Assembly (NCBI RefSeq): GCF_023073335.1
Contig: NZ_JADPJG010000015.1
Span: 339,200 to 403,199 of the forward strand
Direction of reading: 5' to 3'
Length of the DNA: 64,000 bases
Source: Bradyrhizobium sp. 21
GTDB lineage: Bacteria > Pseudomonadota > Alphaproteobacteria > Rhizobiales > Xanthobacteraceae
Shown: one piece after another, positions 43,059 to 51,407 of the stretch
How the letters are laid out: the number at the start of each line of letters is the position of its first letter
How positions within the stretch are numbered: the first letter of the stretch is position 1
Program-made: the position numbers and the translations under genes
Notes under the pieces: generated by a model
Seen by the model: the letters and a program-made list of their open reading frames with translations, nothing else
Database searches by the model: none
What the model was told of the DNA's origin: nothing

Positions 43059-43182
43059 GAGGGCGGCGCCGGAACGGGCCAAAGACCCGACCGGAAAACC
43101 CTGTGGAATCAGACTTCGCGCTACTGTGCATGGGGTTGTTTTCGCGTTTTTTTGTCCAGGCCTTTTAGGGAGGCACCCGAAA

Positions 43183-43566
43183 ATGACCGGCCTCGATTCC
43201 TGGTACGGCTACATGAAGTCCCACGACCGCGCCGCGCTCTGGGACCTGCTGCACCCTGACGCCGTGTTCGAAAGCCCCGTTGTGCATTCGCCGCAGCGCG
43301 GGCGCGACATCACCTTCAAATATTTGTCCAGCGCCGAGAAGGTCCTCGGCGGTCCCGGCTTCCTTTATGTCGGCGAGTGGAAGAGTGAGAGCGGCGCCGT
43401 GCTCGAATTCAAGAATGTGATCGACGGCATCGAGATCAACGGCGTCGACATCATCACCTTCGACAGCGAGGGACGCATCACCCATTTCAAGGTGATGGTG
43501 CGGCCGCTCAAGGCCGTCAACATGCTGCATCGCCTGATGGCGGAGCAGCTTGCCGCCCCATCATAA
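43183..43566 (+). CDS. NTF2-like (SnoaL) domain protein
   Basis: 127-aa protein of the NTF2 fold: WYGYMKSHDRAALWDLLHPD, VFESPVVHSPQRGRD, FDSEGRITHFKVMVRP. The ATG at 43183 has GGGAGG upstream; longer in-frame starts from 43051 would run through the operator region and are rejected. It comes just before the acyl-CoA dehydrogenase gene (56-base gap) and belongs to the same putative PadR-controlled unit. Its reaction is not known. Confidence 0.85.
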   Translation: MTGLDSWYGYMKSHDRAALWDLLHPDAVFESPVVHSPQRGRDITFKYLSSAEKVLGGPGFLYVGEWKSESGAVLEFKNVIDGIEINGVDIITFDSEGRITHFKVMVRPLKAVNMLHRLMAEQLAAPS

Positions 43567-43622
43567 AGAATTCCACCACTCCAGAGCCCAATGACTTTCA
43601 AGGCTCTTGCCGGGAGAATCCC

Positions 43623-45413
43623 ATGCCGATCTATAAAGCCCCCGTCGAAGACGTGAACTTCCTGCTCAACGACGTCTTCCAGATCGACCGCTACGACAAT
43701 CTGGCCGGCTTCTCCGATGCGTCGAGCGACGTGCGCGAAGCCATCCTCGGCGAAGCTGCCAAGCTTGCCGAAGAGGTGCTGCAGCCGCTCAATCGCGTCG
43801 GCGATCTCGAGGGATGCAAGCGCGCCGATGACGGCAGCGTCACCACGCCGAAGGGCTTCAAGGAGGCGTTCAAGCAGGTCGCGGAAGGCGGCTGGCTCGG
43901 CCTGTCGGCCCCGACCGAGTTCGGCGGCCAGGGCCTGCCGGTGACGCTGAGCCAGGCGGTCAACGAATTCCAGATCTCCGCCAACATGGCATTCTCGATG
44001 TATGGCGGCCTCACCATGGGCGCGACCGCGGCGCTGATCGTCCACGGCACGCCGGAGCAGAAGCAGACCTACGTGCCGAAGATGGTGGCGGGCGAGTGGA
44101 CCGGCACCATGAACCTGACCGAGCCGCATTGCGGCACCGATCTCGGCATGCTCCGCACCAAGGCGGTGCGGCAGGCCGACGGCAGCTTCAAGATCACGGG
44201 CACCAAAATCTTCATCTCGGCCGGCGAGCATGACCTTGCCCCCAACATCATCCACCTCGTGCTGGCCCGCATCGAGGGCGCGCCCGCCGGCATCAAGGGC
44301 GTGTCGCTGTTCGTGGTGCCGAAATTCCTCGTCAATGGCGACGGTTCGGTCGGGCAGCGCAATGGCGTGGTCTGCGGCTCGATCGAGCACAAGATGGGCA
44401 TCCACGGCAATTCCACCTGCGTGATGAACTACGACAACGCCGTGGGCTGGCTGATCGGCGAAGAGAACAAGGGCATGCAGGGCATGTTCGTGATGATGAA
44501 CGAGGCCCGCCTCGGCGTCGCCGTGCAGGGTCTCGCGCAGTCCGAGGTCGCCTATCAGAACGCGGTCGCCTATGCGCGGGATCGCATCCAGGGCCGCTCG
44601 CTCACCGGCCCCAAGGCGCCGGACAAGGCGGCCGACCCGATCATCGTGCACCCCGACGTGCGCCGGACGCTGCTGTCGATCCGCTCCTTCAACGAGGCCG
44701 CGCGTGCCTTCGTGATGTGGACCGCGCTGAAGAGCGACGTCGCCCATCGCTCCGAGGATCCCAAGGACCGCCAGGCCGCCGACGATCACATGGGCCTGAT
44801 GACCCCCGTGCTGAAAGGCTTCCTCACCGATTACGGCTTTGCCAACGCGGTGCAGGCGCAGCAGATGTATGGCGGCCATGGCTACATCGCCGAGCAGGGC
44901 ATGGAGCAGTTCGTGCGCGATGCGCGGATCGCGATGATCTATGAAGGCGCCAACGGCATCCAGGCGCTCGATCTCGTCGGCCGCAAGCTGCCGCGCGACG
45001 GCGGCCGCGCCATCATGGCGTTCTTCGGCGAGGTCATGGCCTTTGCCAAGGAGAACGGCGGCGACGAGGCGATGAAGCCGTTCATCACCCCGCTGTCGGC
45101 TTCGCTCGGCCATCTCCAGCAGGCCACGACGTGGCTGATGCAGAACGCGATGGCGAAGCCGGACAATGCCGGTGCCGCCGCGGCCGATTACCTCAATCTT
45201 TTCGGTTTCGTCGCGCTCGGCTACATGTGGGCGAAGATGGCGAAGGTGACGTTAGGCAAGATTGCCGAGAGCGGGGCGACGCCCTATCTCTCGACCAAGC
45301 TCGTCACCGGCCGCTTCTTCATGGAGCGGATGCTGCCGGAGACCGCGGCCAATTTGGCGCGCATCCAGACCGGCTGCGCCACCATCATGGAATTGCCGGC
45401 GGAAGCGTTCTGA
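43623..45413 (+). CDS. Acyl-CoA dehydrogenase with C-terminal extension
   Basis: 596-aa FAD enzyme for the first step of fatty acid beta-oxidation. Blocks visible are LSAPTEFGGQGLPVT, MNLTEPHCGTDLGML, ITGTKIFISAGEHD, EARLGVAVQGL and QMYGGHGYIAEQGMEQFVRDARI, whose final part is near the catalytic glutamate (MIYEGANGIQALDLVGRK). The extra C-terminal region of about 130 residues marks the long FadE-like group seen in alphaproteobacteria. First of three beta-oxidation genes (with thiolase and FadJ). Confidence 0.95.
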   Translation: MPIYKAPVEDVNFLLNDVFQIDRYDNLAGFSDASSDVREAILGEAAKLAEEVLQPLNRVGDLEGCKRADDGSVTTPKGFKEAFKQVAEGGWLGLSAPTEFGGQGLPVTLSQAVNEFQISANMAFSMYGGLTMGATAALIVHGTPEQKQTYVPKMVAGEWTGTMNLTEPHCGTDLGMLRTKAVRQADGSFKITGTKIFISAGEHDLAPNIIHLVLARIEGAPAGIKGVSLFVVPKFLVNGDGSVGQRNGVVCGSIEHKMGIHGNSTCVMNYDNAVGWLIGEENKGMQGMFVMMNEARLGVAVQGLAQSEVAYQNAVAYARDRIQGRSLTGPKAPDKAADPIIVHPDVRRTLLSIRSFNEAARAFVMWTALKSDVAHRSEDPKDRQAADDHMGLMTPVLKGFLTDYGFANAVQAQQMYGGHGYIAEQGMEQFVRDARIAMIYEGANGIQALDLVGRKLPRDGGRAIMAFFGEVMAFAKENGGDEAMKPFITPLSASLGHLQQATTWLMQNAMAKPDNAGAAAADYLNLFGFVALGYMWAKMAKVTLGKIAESGATPYLSTKLVTGRFFMERMLPETAANLARIQTGCATIMELPAEAF

Positions 45414-45482
45414 GGATTTTCGCCCACGAATGATCGCGGCCGCGCAACGGTCGTCACCAATAACCGCAATCAGGAGGCTCCC

Positions 45483-46691
45483 ATGGCAGATGCCTATATC
45501 TATGACCACGTCCGAACCCCGCGCGGCCGCGGCAAGGCCGACGGCGCGCTCCACGAAGTCACCGCGCTCGCACTCGCCACAGTGCCGCTGAAGGCGCTGA
45601 AGGACCGCAACAACCTCCCGGAAGATTGCGTCGATGACGTCATTCTCGGCGTGGTCGATCCGGTCGGCGAAGCCGGCTCCGACATCGCGCGCTTTGCCGC
45701 GCTCAAGGCCGGCCTCGGCGAAGCCGTGCCCGGCGTGCAGATCAGCCGTTTCTGCGCTTCCGGCCTGGATGCCGTGAATTTTGCCGCCGCGCAGGTGATG
45801 AGCGGCCAGCATGAGCTCGTGATCGGCGGTGGTGCGGAATCGATGAGCCGCGTCGGCATCGGTGCCTCCGGCGGCGCCTGGCCGATGGATCCGTCGATGG
45901 CGGTGCCGGCCTATTTCATGCCGCAGGGCGTCTCGGCCGACCTGATCGCGACCAAATACGGCTTCTCCCGCGACGACGTCGATGCTTATGCGGTGCAGAG
46001 CCAGCAGCGCGCGGCGAAGTCCTGGGACGAAGGCCGCTTCAACAAGTCCGTGGTGCCGGTGAAGGACATCAACGGCCTCACCATCCTCGCCAAGGACGAG
46101 CATATGCGTCCCACGACGACGATGCAGTCGCTGGCGCAGCTGCAGCCGTCGTTCACGATGATGGCGCAGATGGGCGGCTTCGACGGTGTCGCGGTGCAGT
46201 CGCACCCCGAGATCGAGCGCGTCAATTACGTGCACCACGCCGGCAATTCGTCCGGCATCGTCGATGGCGCGGGCGCCGTGCTGCTCGGCAACAAGGAAGC
46301 GGGCGCGAAGTACGGCCTGAAGCCGCGTGCAAAAATCCGCGCCTTCGCCAATATCGGCTCCGAGCCCGCGATGATGCTGACCGGCCCGGTCGACGTCACC
46401 GAAAAACTGTTCGCGCGCTCCGGCATGAAGAAGTCGGACATCGACCTGTTCGAGCTCAACGAGGCCTTCGCCTCCGTCGTGCTGCGCTACATCCAGGCCT
46501 TCGACATCGACAACGCCAAGATCAACGTCAATGGCGGCGCTATCGCGCTCGGCCATCCGCTCGGCGCCACCGGGGCGATGATTTTGGGCACCGTGCTCGA
46601 CGAACTCGAGCGCACCAACAAGTCGACCGCGCTGGTGACGCTCTGCATCGGCGGCGGCATGGGCACCGCGACCATCATCGAGCGCGTCTAA
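45483..46691 (+). CDS. Acetyl-CoA C-acyltransferase (thiolase)
   Basis: 402-aa thiolase that cleaves 3-ketoacyl-CoA in the last step of beta-oxidation. The nucleophile Cys91 is in RFCASGLDAVN; NGGAIALGHPLGATGA carries the catalytic histidine and CIGGGMGTA the second cysteine. Strong ribosome site CAGGAGG. Preceded by the acyl-CoA dehydrogenase (69-base gap); the next gene, after a repeat, is FadJ. Together the three enzymes give a full beta-oxidation spiral. Confidence 0.95.
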   Translation: MADAYIYDHVRTPRGRGKADGALHEVTALALATVPLKALKDRNNLPEDCVDDVILGVVDPVGEAGSDIARFAALKAGLGEAVPGVQISRFCASGLDAVNFAAAQVMSGQHELVIGGGAESMSRVGIGASGGAWPMDPSMAVPAYFMPQGVSADLIATKYGFSRDDVDAYAVQSQQRAAKSWDEGRFNKSVVPVKDINGLTILAKDEHMRPTTTMQSLAQLQPSFTMMAQMGGFDGVAVQSHPEIERVNYVHHAGNSSGIVDGAGAVLLGNKEAGAKYGLKPRAKIRAFANIGSEPAMMLTGPVDVTEKLFARSGMKKSDIDLFELNEAFASVVLRYIQAFDIDNAKINVNGGAIALGHPLGATGAMILGTVLDELERTNKSTALVTLCIGGGMGTATIIERV

Positions 46692-46700
46692 CGAGCTGCC

Positions 46701-46790
46701 GTAGGGTGGGTTCGCGCAGCGAAACCCACCACTTCTCTGTCCGCTTGGAAAGTAAAGAGGCGGATGACGCGTTCGGCTAATCCACCCTAC
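46701..46790. repeat. Fold-back repeat, GTAGGGTGGGTT family
   Basis: GTAGGGTGGGTT...AACCCACC at the left and CCACCCTAC at the right bound a 90-base element in the gap between the thiolase and FadJ genes. A relative with arms GCCGTGGGGCGGGC and CCCACCCTACGGC lies at 53457. It sits inside the operon. Confidence 0.75.
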
Positions 46791-46847
46791 GAGATCCAGA
46801 TCAACCGCCGCGCCTGAGATCGGCTGCGGCACCGAGGAGCAACCAAC

Positions 46848-49061
46848 ATGGCTTACAAGAATTTCAAGGTTGAGACCGATTCCGACGGCATCGCGCTCGT
46901 CACCTGGGACATCCCGGGCCGTTCGATGAACGTGCTCGACGACACCTCGACCAACGAGCTCGAGGCGATCGTCAAGGAGACGACCGGCGACGCCGCGGTG
47001 AAGGGCGTTGTCATCACCTCTGCCAAGGACGCCTTCTGCGCCGGCGCCGACCTGTCCATGCTCGAAGGCATGAACCAGGCCTACGCAAAGGTCTTCAAGG
47101 AGCAGGGCGAGACCGCCGCGAACCAGATGCTGTTCGAGCAGAGCCGGCGCTTCTCGCAGGTGCTTCGCGGAATCGAAACCTCCGGCAAGCCGTGGGCGGC
47201 GGCGATCAACGGCCTCGCGCTCGGCGGCGGCTTCGAGATCACGCTGTGCTGTCACTATCGCGTCGCCGCGGAGAATCCCAAGACCCGCCTCGGCCTGCCG
47301 GAGGTCAAGGTCGGCCTGTTCCCGGGCGCCGGCGGCACGCAGCGCGTGCCGCGCCTGGTGCCGCCGCAGGACGCGATGACGATCCTGCTCAAGGGCGATC
47401 CGGTCACGGTCGAGAAAGCCAAGGCGCTGAATTTGATCCACGCCATCGTTCCCGCTGCTGACCTCGTCAAGGCGGCGAAGGACTGGATCAAGGGCGGCGG
47501 CAAGGCCGTCGCGCCCTGGGACGAGAAAGGCTTCAAGCTCCCGGGCGGCCCGGTGTTCTCCAAGGCCGGGATGATGATGTTCCCGGCCGGCAACGCGATC
47601 TATCGCCGCGAGACCTACGACAATTATCCGGCCGCGCGCGCGATCATGAGCTGCGTCTATGAGGGTCTCCAACTGCCGATCGACGCCGCGCTGCGGGTGG
47701 AGTCGCGCTACTTCACGTCTGTGCTGCGTTCGAAGGAAGCGGCGGCGATGATCCGTAGCCTGTTCCTGTCGATGCAGGAGTTGAACAAGGGCGCGCGCCG
47801 TCCAAAGGATGTGCCGCCGACCAAGGTGAAGAAGATCGCCGTGATCGGCGCCGGCTTCATGGGCGCGAGCGTCGGCTACGTTTCGGCCCGTGCCGGCCTC
47901 GACGTCGTCCTGATCGATCGCGACCAGGAGAGCGCCGACAAGGGCAAGGCGCATGCGCAAAAGGTGATCGAGGAGCAGATCAAGAAGGGCCGCGCCAAGC
48001 CCGGCGATGCCGAAGCCCTGCTCGCCCGCATCACGCCGACCGCCGACTATGCCGCGCTGAAGGACGTCGACCTCGTCATCGAAGCCGTGTTCGAGGACCG
48101 CAAGGTCAAGGCGGATACCTTTGCCAAGGCACAGGAGCACATGAAGCCGGACGTGATCTTCGCGTCGAACACCTCGACGCTGCCGATCACCTCGCTGGCC
48201 GAGGGCTTCAAGGACCAGGGCAGGTTCGTCGGCATCCACTTCTTCTCGCCGGTCGAGAAGATGATGCTGGTCGAGATCATCAAGGGCAAGAACACCGGCG
48301 ATCTCGCGCTCGCGACCGCGCTCGACTACGTCCGGCAGATCGGCAAGACGCCGATCGTCGTCAACGACAGCCGCGGCTTCTTTGCCAACCGTTGCGTCGG
48401 CCGCTACGTCGCCGAGGGCAACGAGATGTTCCTCGAAGGCGTGCCGCCGGCGATGATCGAGAACTGCGCCAAGATGGCCGGCATGCCGGTCGGCCCGCTC
48501 TCGCTCTCGGACGAGGTCGCGCTCGACCTCGGGCTCAAGATCATGAAGGCGACCGAAGCCGACCTCGGCCCCAACGCCATCAATCCCGATCAGAAGAAGC
48601 TGATGGTGGAGCTGGTCGAGAAGCAGGGCCGGCTCGGCCGCAAGAACAGCAAGGGTTTTTACGATTACCCCGAGAAGGGCAAGGGCCAGAAGAGCCTGTG
48701 GCCGGGGCTGTCCGCGCTGCAGCCGAAGCAGCTCGACCCCGACACGCTCGACGTCGAGGAGCTGAAACAGCGCTTCCTGGTGGTGCAGGCGGTGGAAGCC
48801 GCGCGTACCGTGGAGGATCACGTCATCGTCGATCCGCGCGAGGCGGATGTCGGCTCGATCCTCGGCTTCGGCTTCGCGCCGTTCACCGGCGGGACGCTGT
48901 CCTACATCGACTTCATGGGCACGAAGAAATTCGTCGAACTCTGCCACAGGCTGGAGGCGAAATACGGCTCGCGCTTCACCCCGCCGAAGCTGCTCGAGGA
49001 GATGGCCGCGAAGGGAGAAACCTTCTACGGCCGCTTCGCCCCGAAGAAGGCCGCGGCCTGA
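46848..49061 (+). CDS. Bifunctional enoyl-CoA hydratase / 3-hydroxyacyl-CoA dehydrogenase (FadJ/FadB-like)
   Basis: 737-aa two-enzyme protein for the middle steps of beta-oxidation. The N-terminal crotonase domain (residues 1-250) shows AFCAGADLSML and NGLALGGGFEITL with the catalytic glutamates nearby (GLPEVKVGLFPGAGGT); the dehydrogenase half has the NAD motif VIGAGFMGASVGY near 330, SNTSTLPIT and HFFSPVEKMMLVE, followed by two 3HCDH C-domains. Ribosome site GAGGAG. The operon ends with a strong terminator. Confidence 0.95.
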   Translation: MAYKNFKVETDSDGIALVTWDIPGRSMNVLDDTSTNELEAIVKETTGDAAVKGVVITSAKDAFCAGADLSMLEGMNQAYAKVFKEQGETAANQMLFEQSRRFSQVLRGIETSGKPWAAAINGLALGGGFEITLCCHYRVAAENPKTRLGLPEVKVGLFPGAGGTQRVPRLVPPQDAMTILLKGDPVTVEKAKALNLIHAIVPAADLVKAAKDWIKGGGKAVAPWDEKGFKLPGGPVFSKAGMMMFPAGNAIYRRETYDNYPAARAIMSCVYEGLQLPIDAALRVESRYFTSVLRSKEAAAMIRSLFLSMQELNKGARRPKDVPPTKVKKIAVIGAGFMGASVGYVSARAGLDVVLIDRDQESADKGKAHAQKVIEEQIKKGRAKPGDAEALLARITPTADYAALKDVDLVIEAVFEDRKVKADTFAKAQEHMKPDVIFASNTSTLPITSLAEGFKDQGRFVGIHFFSPVEKMMLVEIIKGKNTGDLALATALDYVRQIGKTPIVVNDSRGFFANRCVGRYVAEGNEMFLEGVPPAMIENCAKMAGMPVGPLSLSDEVALDLGLKIMKATEADLGPNAINPDQKKLMVELVEKQGRLGRKNSKGFYDYPEKGKGQKSLWPGLSALQPKQLDPDTLDVEELKQRFLVVQAVEAARTVEDHVIVDPREADVGSILGFGFAPFTGGTLSYIDFMGTKKFVELCHRLEAKYGSRFTPPKLLEEMAAKGETFYGRFAPKKAAA

Positions 49062-49096
49062 TTCTCGGAAACGCGCAGCCGGGATGGAAAAATACG

Positions 49097-49124
49097 AAAG
49101 GCCGGATCCTCGATCCGGCCTTTT
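49097..49124 (+). terminator. Rho-independent terminator of the beta-oxidation operon
   Basis: AAAGGCCGGATC-CTCG-ATCCGGCCTTTT forms a stem of about 12 pairs and ends in TTTT, 36 bases after the FadJ stop codon. Confidence 0.85.
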
Positions 49125-49389
49125 CGCAGTTTTGGGCAGCCCATCACGGTTGCGTCAGAATGGTCCCGGTTTGTGGAACCCGTCTCAGAACTCGCGTAGG
49201 AACCGTGGCAGAGTCCCGTTGCCGCGGCGTCGCGCAATTGTCACAGGCGCGTCAAAGCTGCGCCGTTCTTTTGCTCGGCCCTGGCACTAGTCTTGCTCCG
49301 GGTCAGCCTCACGAACCCCCCCCCGTTGGGACGCTTGCCGATCCATCGGCAAGTTGCAGCAAAATAAGCAAAATAAGAAAGTGTCCTTG
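49125..49389. other. Intergenic region with a C9 tract, no gene seen
   Basis: 265 bases without a supported gene. The only striking feature is a run of nine C (49316-49324). It must contain the promoter of the small gene at 49390, if that gene is real, but no clear promoter boxes stand out. Confidence 0.5.
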
Positions 49390-49608
49390 ATGAACTCTTC
49401 GGTGCTGCGGAAGACCGCGCTTGGTCGCGATCTGACGGCGAAACATGCCGTTGCGTCCGCAAACGGCCGCCTCTCGCCGCAACAGAAGCCGGCGCGCCTG
49501 CGCCGCAAGGGGCCGGTGCTTTGGGCCGCTTTGGCCTTACTTGTGCTGGCTGCCGATTTTCTGCTCGCCGGTCTCGCCTGGCTCGCCGTCGATTTCGTCA
49601 TGGGATGA
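49390..49608 (+). CDS. Small single-pass membrane protein, hypothetical
   Basis: 72-aa protein with a basic N-terminal half (PQQKPARLRRKGP) and one strong membrane helix (residues about 48-70, LWAALALLVLAADFLLAGLA), so the tail faces the periplasm. No recognisable family. The start MNSSVLRK at 49390 has only a weak ribosome site. Its last 72 bases overlap, on the opposite strand, with the next small membrane protein gene. Confidence 0.5.
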   Translation: MNSSVLRKTALGRDLTAKHAVASANGRLSPQQKPARLRRKGPVLWAALALLVLAADFLLAGLAWLAVDFVMG

Positions 49609-49845
49609 GGCGCCACGCGTGTGCAGCACATAGGCTGCCGCGAAATAGGCGAGCTGGCAGACGGCGAGGCAGATGGCTATGACGGTCACACCCGCCATCA
49701 TCCCGAACTCGTACACGCGCAGGATTATCGCCCAGAAAACTGCCATTGACGGCGAGATCACAACCAGCGCCCAGACCCTGAAAACGTAACCCGTCGCTAT
49801 TCCCGCCAACGCGCTTGCAACGATCAGGACGAAGGCAATCGCCAA
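49537..49845 (-). CDS. Small membrane protein, hypothetical
   Basis: About 102 aa with three hydrophobic segments (AIAFVLIVASALAGIATG, LVVISPSMAVFWAIILR, VIAICLAVCQLAYFAAA) and a hydrophilic acidic tail. It starts with TTG at 49845, chosen because GGAG lies 6 bases upstream; TTG 49851 is also in frame. No family recognised. It overlaps the convergent gene at 49390 by 72 bases tail to tail. Confidence 0.6.
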   Translation of the reverse strand: MAIAFVLIVASALAGIATGYVFRVWALVVISPSMAVFWAIILRVYEFGMMAGVTVIAICLAVCQLAYFAAAYVLHTRGASSHDEIDGEPGETGEQKIGSQHK

Positions 49846-50016
49846 GTTCAACTCCGATGCGAGTCCAAATATTCTTCAATCAATTCCATCAAAATCGCCC
49901 GCTTTGCGGGTGGTGACAAGACAGCACTACTTACGTTTGGCGAACAGTCATTCATAAGTCTAATGCGAGGTACGATGATCCGCCGTAGTGGTTTCGCGCT
50001 GCGCGGTGAGGGCAGC

Positions 50017-50046
50017 AAAAAGGGCCGGATCGTGGCCCCGGCCCTT
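50017..50046 (-). terminator. Rho-independent terminator of the GST gene
   Basis: Read on the minus strand, AAGGGCCGG-GGCCACGAT-CCGGCCCTT followed by TTT gives a nine-pair stem with a T-run of five, 24 bases after the GST stop codon. Confidence 0.8.
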
Positions 50047-50069
50047 CGGAGATTGATCGCTGTCGCGTC

Positions 50070-50684
50070 TCAGGCGGCCTGGCTCAGTCCTTCCTTCTTT
50101 AGCGCTTCCTGCACCTGCGGCCGCGCTGCGACGCGGGCCTTGTAGGCCGTCAGGTTCGGCATCGTCGAGAGGTCGAACTTCATCCGCTCGCCCCAGGTCA
50201 GCATCGTGAACAGATAGCCGTCGGCCACCGTGAACTGCTTGCCCATGAGGTAGTCGCGGCCGGCGAGCTGGCTGTCGATGTATTTCAGCTTGCCCATGAC
50301 GCGGTCCTTGAAGAAGGCCTTGGCCTCGTCGTTCAGGGCCGGCGCGAACAGCGGACCGAAGCTCTTGTGCACCTCCGAGGTCAGGAAGTTCAGCCACTCC
50401 AGCAGCTTGTAGCGTTCCGAACTGCCGTGGGCCGGTGCCAGCGCCTTGGCGGGTGCTTGATCGGCAATCATCTGGACAATAACTGGGCCTTCGGTCACGA
50501 TCTCCCCGCTATCGAGGCCCAGCGCAGGGACCTGGCCCTTGGGGTTCAGCTTCAGATAATCCTCACCATTTTCGAGCTTCTTGGCCCGGATATCGACCTT
50601 GACCAGTTCATAGGGCAGGCCGGCTTCCAGGAGCGCGATGTGCGGGGACAGGGAGCAGGCGCCGGGCGTGTAATAAAGTTTCAT
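50070..50684 (-). CDS. gstA: Glutathione S-transferase (beta class type)
   Basis: 204-aa cytosolic enzyme conjugating glutathione to electrophiles. The thioredoxin-like N-domain begins MKLYYTPGACSLSPHI, in which Cys10 is the catalytic cysteine of bacterial beta-class GSTs; NPKGQVPAL supplies the cis-proline. The C-domain has QFTVADGYLFTMLTW. A strong ribosome site (AGGAGG) precedes the ATG. It diverges from a MarR regulator gene, and gshA follows that gene, so glutathione synthesis and use are encoded together. Confidence 0.94.
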   Translation of the reverse strand: MKLYYTPGACSLSPHIALLEAGLPYELVKVDIRAKKLENGEDYLKLNPKGQVPALGLDSGEIVTEGPVIVQMIADQAPAKALAPAHGSSERYKLLEWLNFLTSEVHKSFGPLFAPALNDEAKAFFKDRVMGKLKYIDSQLAGRDYLMGKQFTVADGYLFTMLTWGERMKFDLSTMPNLTAYKARVAARPQVQEALKKEGLSQAA

Positions 50685-50730
50685 GGAATTTCCTCCTCTT
50701 GTTGCTTGGCTTGGGCGAAAGAACGCCTAC

Positions 50731-50771
50731 ATGCATCTGCTTGAAATGGTGTAGATTGATGCAGGTGCATC
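50731..50771. promoter_or_regulatory. Palindromes between gst and marR, candidate MarR operator
   Basis: GATGCA-GG-TGCATC (50758-50771) is a perfect palindrome. In addition ATGCATCTGC (50731-50740) is the reverse complement of GCAGGTGCAT (50761-50770) with one mismatch. MarR regulators typically bind such 14-16 base palindromes in divergent promoters. Confidence 0.6.
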
Positions 50772-50810
50772 GAGTGGGTTAAGAGACGGGCGACGAGTTT
50801 GAGCGGGACC

Positions 50811-51308
50811 ATGAAACGGAAACCATCGACCGAGGCAACCTCTGCCTGGATCCGCCTGATGCGGGTGCAGAGCCGTGTGCTCGACTGCGTCGAGCAGGAC
50901 CTGAAGAAGGCGGGGTTCCCGCCGCTGGCATGGTACGACGCGCTGCTCGAACTGTCGCGGGCGCCGTCGGGCGAATTGCGGCCGGTGGAGCTCGAACGGC
51001 AGATGCTGATCCCGCAATATTCGACATCGCGCCTGATCGACCGGCTGGTCGACGAGGGCCTCGCCTGCCGGCGCGAATGCAAGATCGACAAGCGCGGCCA
51101 GTTCGTCGAGATCACGGAAGCCGGCCGCGAGTTGCAGAAGCGGATGTGGGGCGCCTATTCGGCCGCGATCGAGAAATATGTCGGCTCGAAATTGTCCGAT
51201 GCGGATGCCGTCAAGCTCAGTGGTCTGCTCGATCGCCTGGGCTGCGCGTGCGGCGAGATGAAGCTGCCGCCCGTCGCCAGCGTCAACGAAACCACGCCGT
51301 TGCGATGA
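50811..51308 (+). CDS. MarR family transcriptional regulator
   Basis: 165-aa winged-helix repressor. LERQMLIPQYSTSRLIDRLVDEGLACRREC with KIDKRGQFVEITEAG is the MarR DNA-binding wing. Two C-terminal cysteines (GCACGE) could respond to oxidation. ATG 50811 is used; TTG 50799 is in frame. Divergent from the GST gene, with palindromes between them, and followed by gshA after 99 bases: probably a redox or electrophile sensor controlling glutathione genes, which is inference. Confidence 0.92.
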   Translation: MKRKPSTEATSAWIRLMRVQSRVLDCVEQDLKKAGFPPLAWYDALLELSRAPSGELRPVELERQMLIPQYSTSRLIDRLVDEGLACRRECKIDKRGQFVEITEAGRELQKRMWGAYSAAIEKYVGSKLSDADAVKLSGLLDRLGCACGEMKLPPVASVNETTPLR

Positions 51309-51407
51309 TTGCGCGGCAAACCAGCTCGTCCGTGCGACCTCAGGGTTCGCGGACCATCCCTGTCACCCGCGCGCGTTCGGTCGAAGCGCTTTTGATTAGA
51401 GTTTGAT

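Noticed and set aside
45252..48947. 1231-codon open frame on the minus strand
   Set aside because: It lies opposite the acyl-CoA dehydrogenase end, thiolase and FadJ genes, which have clear family motifs; the translation is rich in His, Arg, Asp and Ala as expected of an antisense frame in GC-rich DNA and shows no family blocks.
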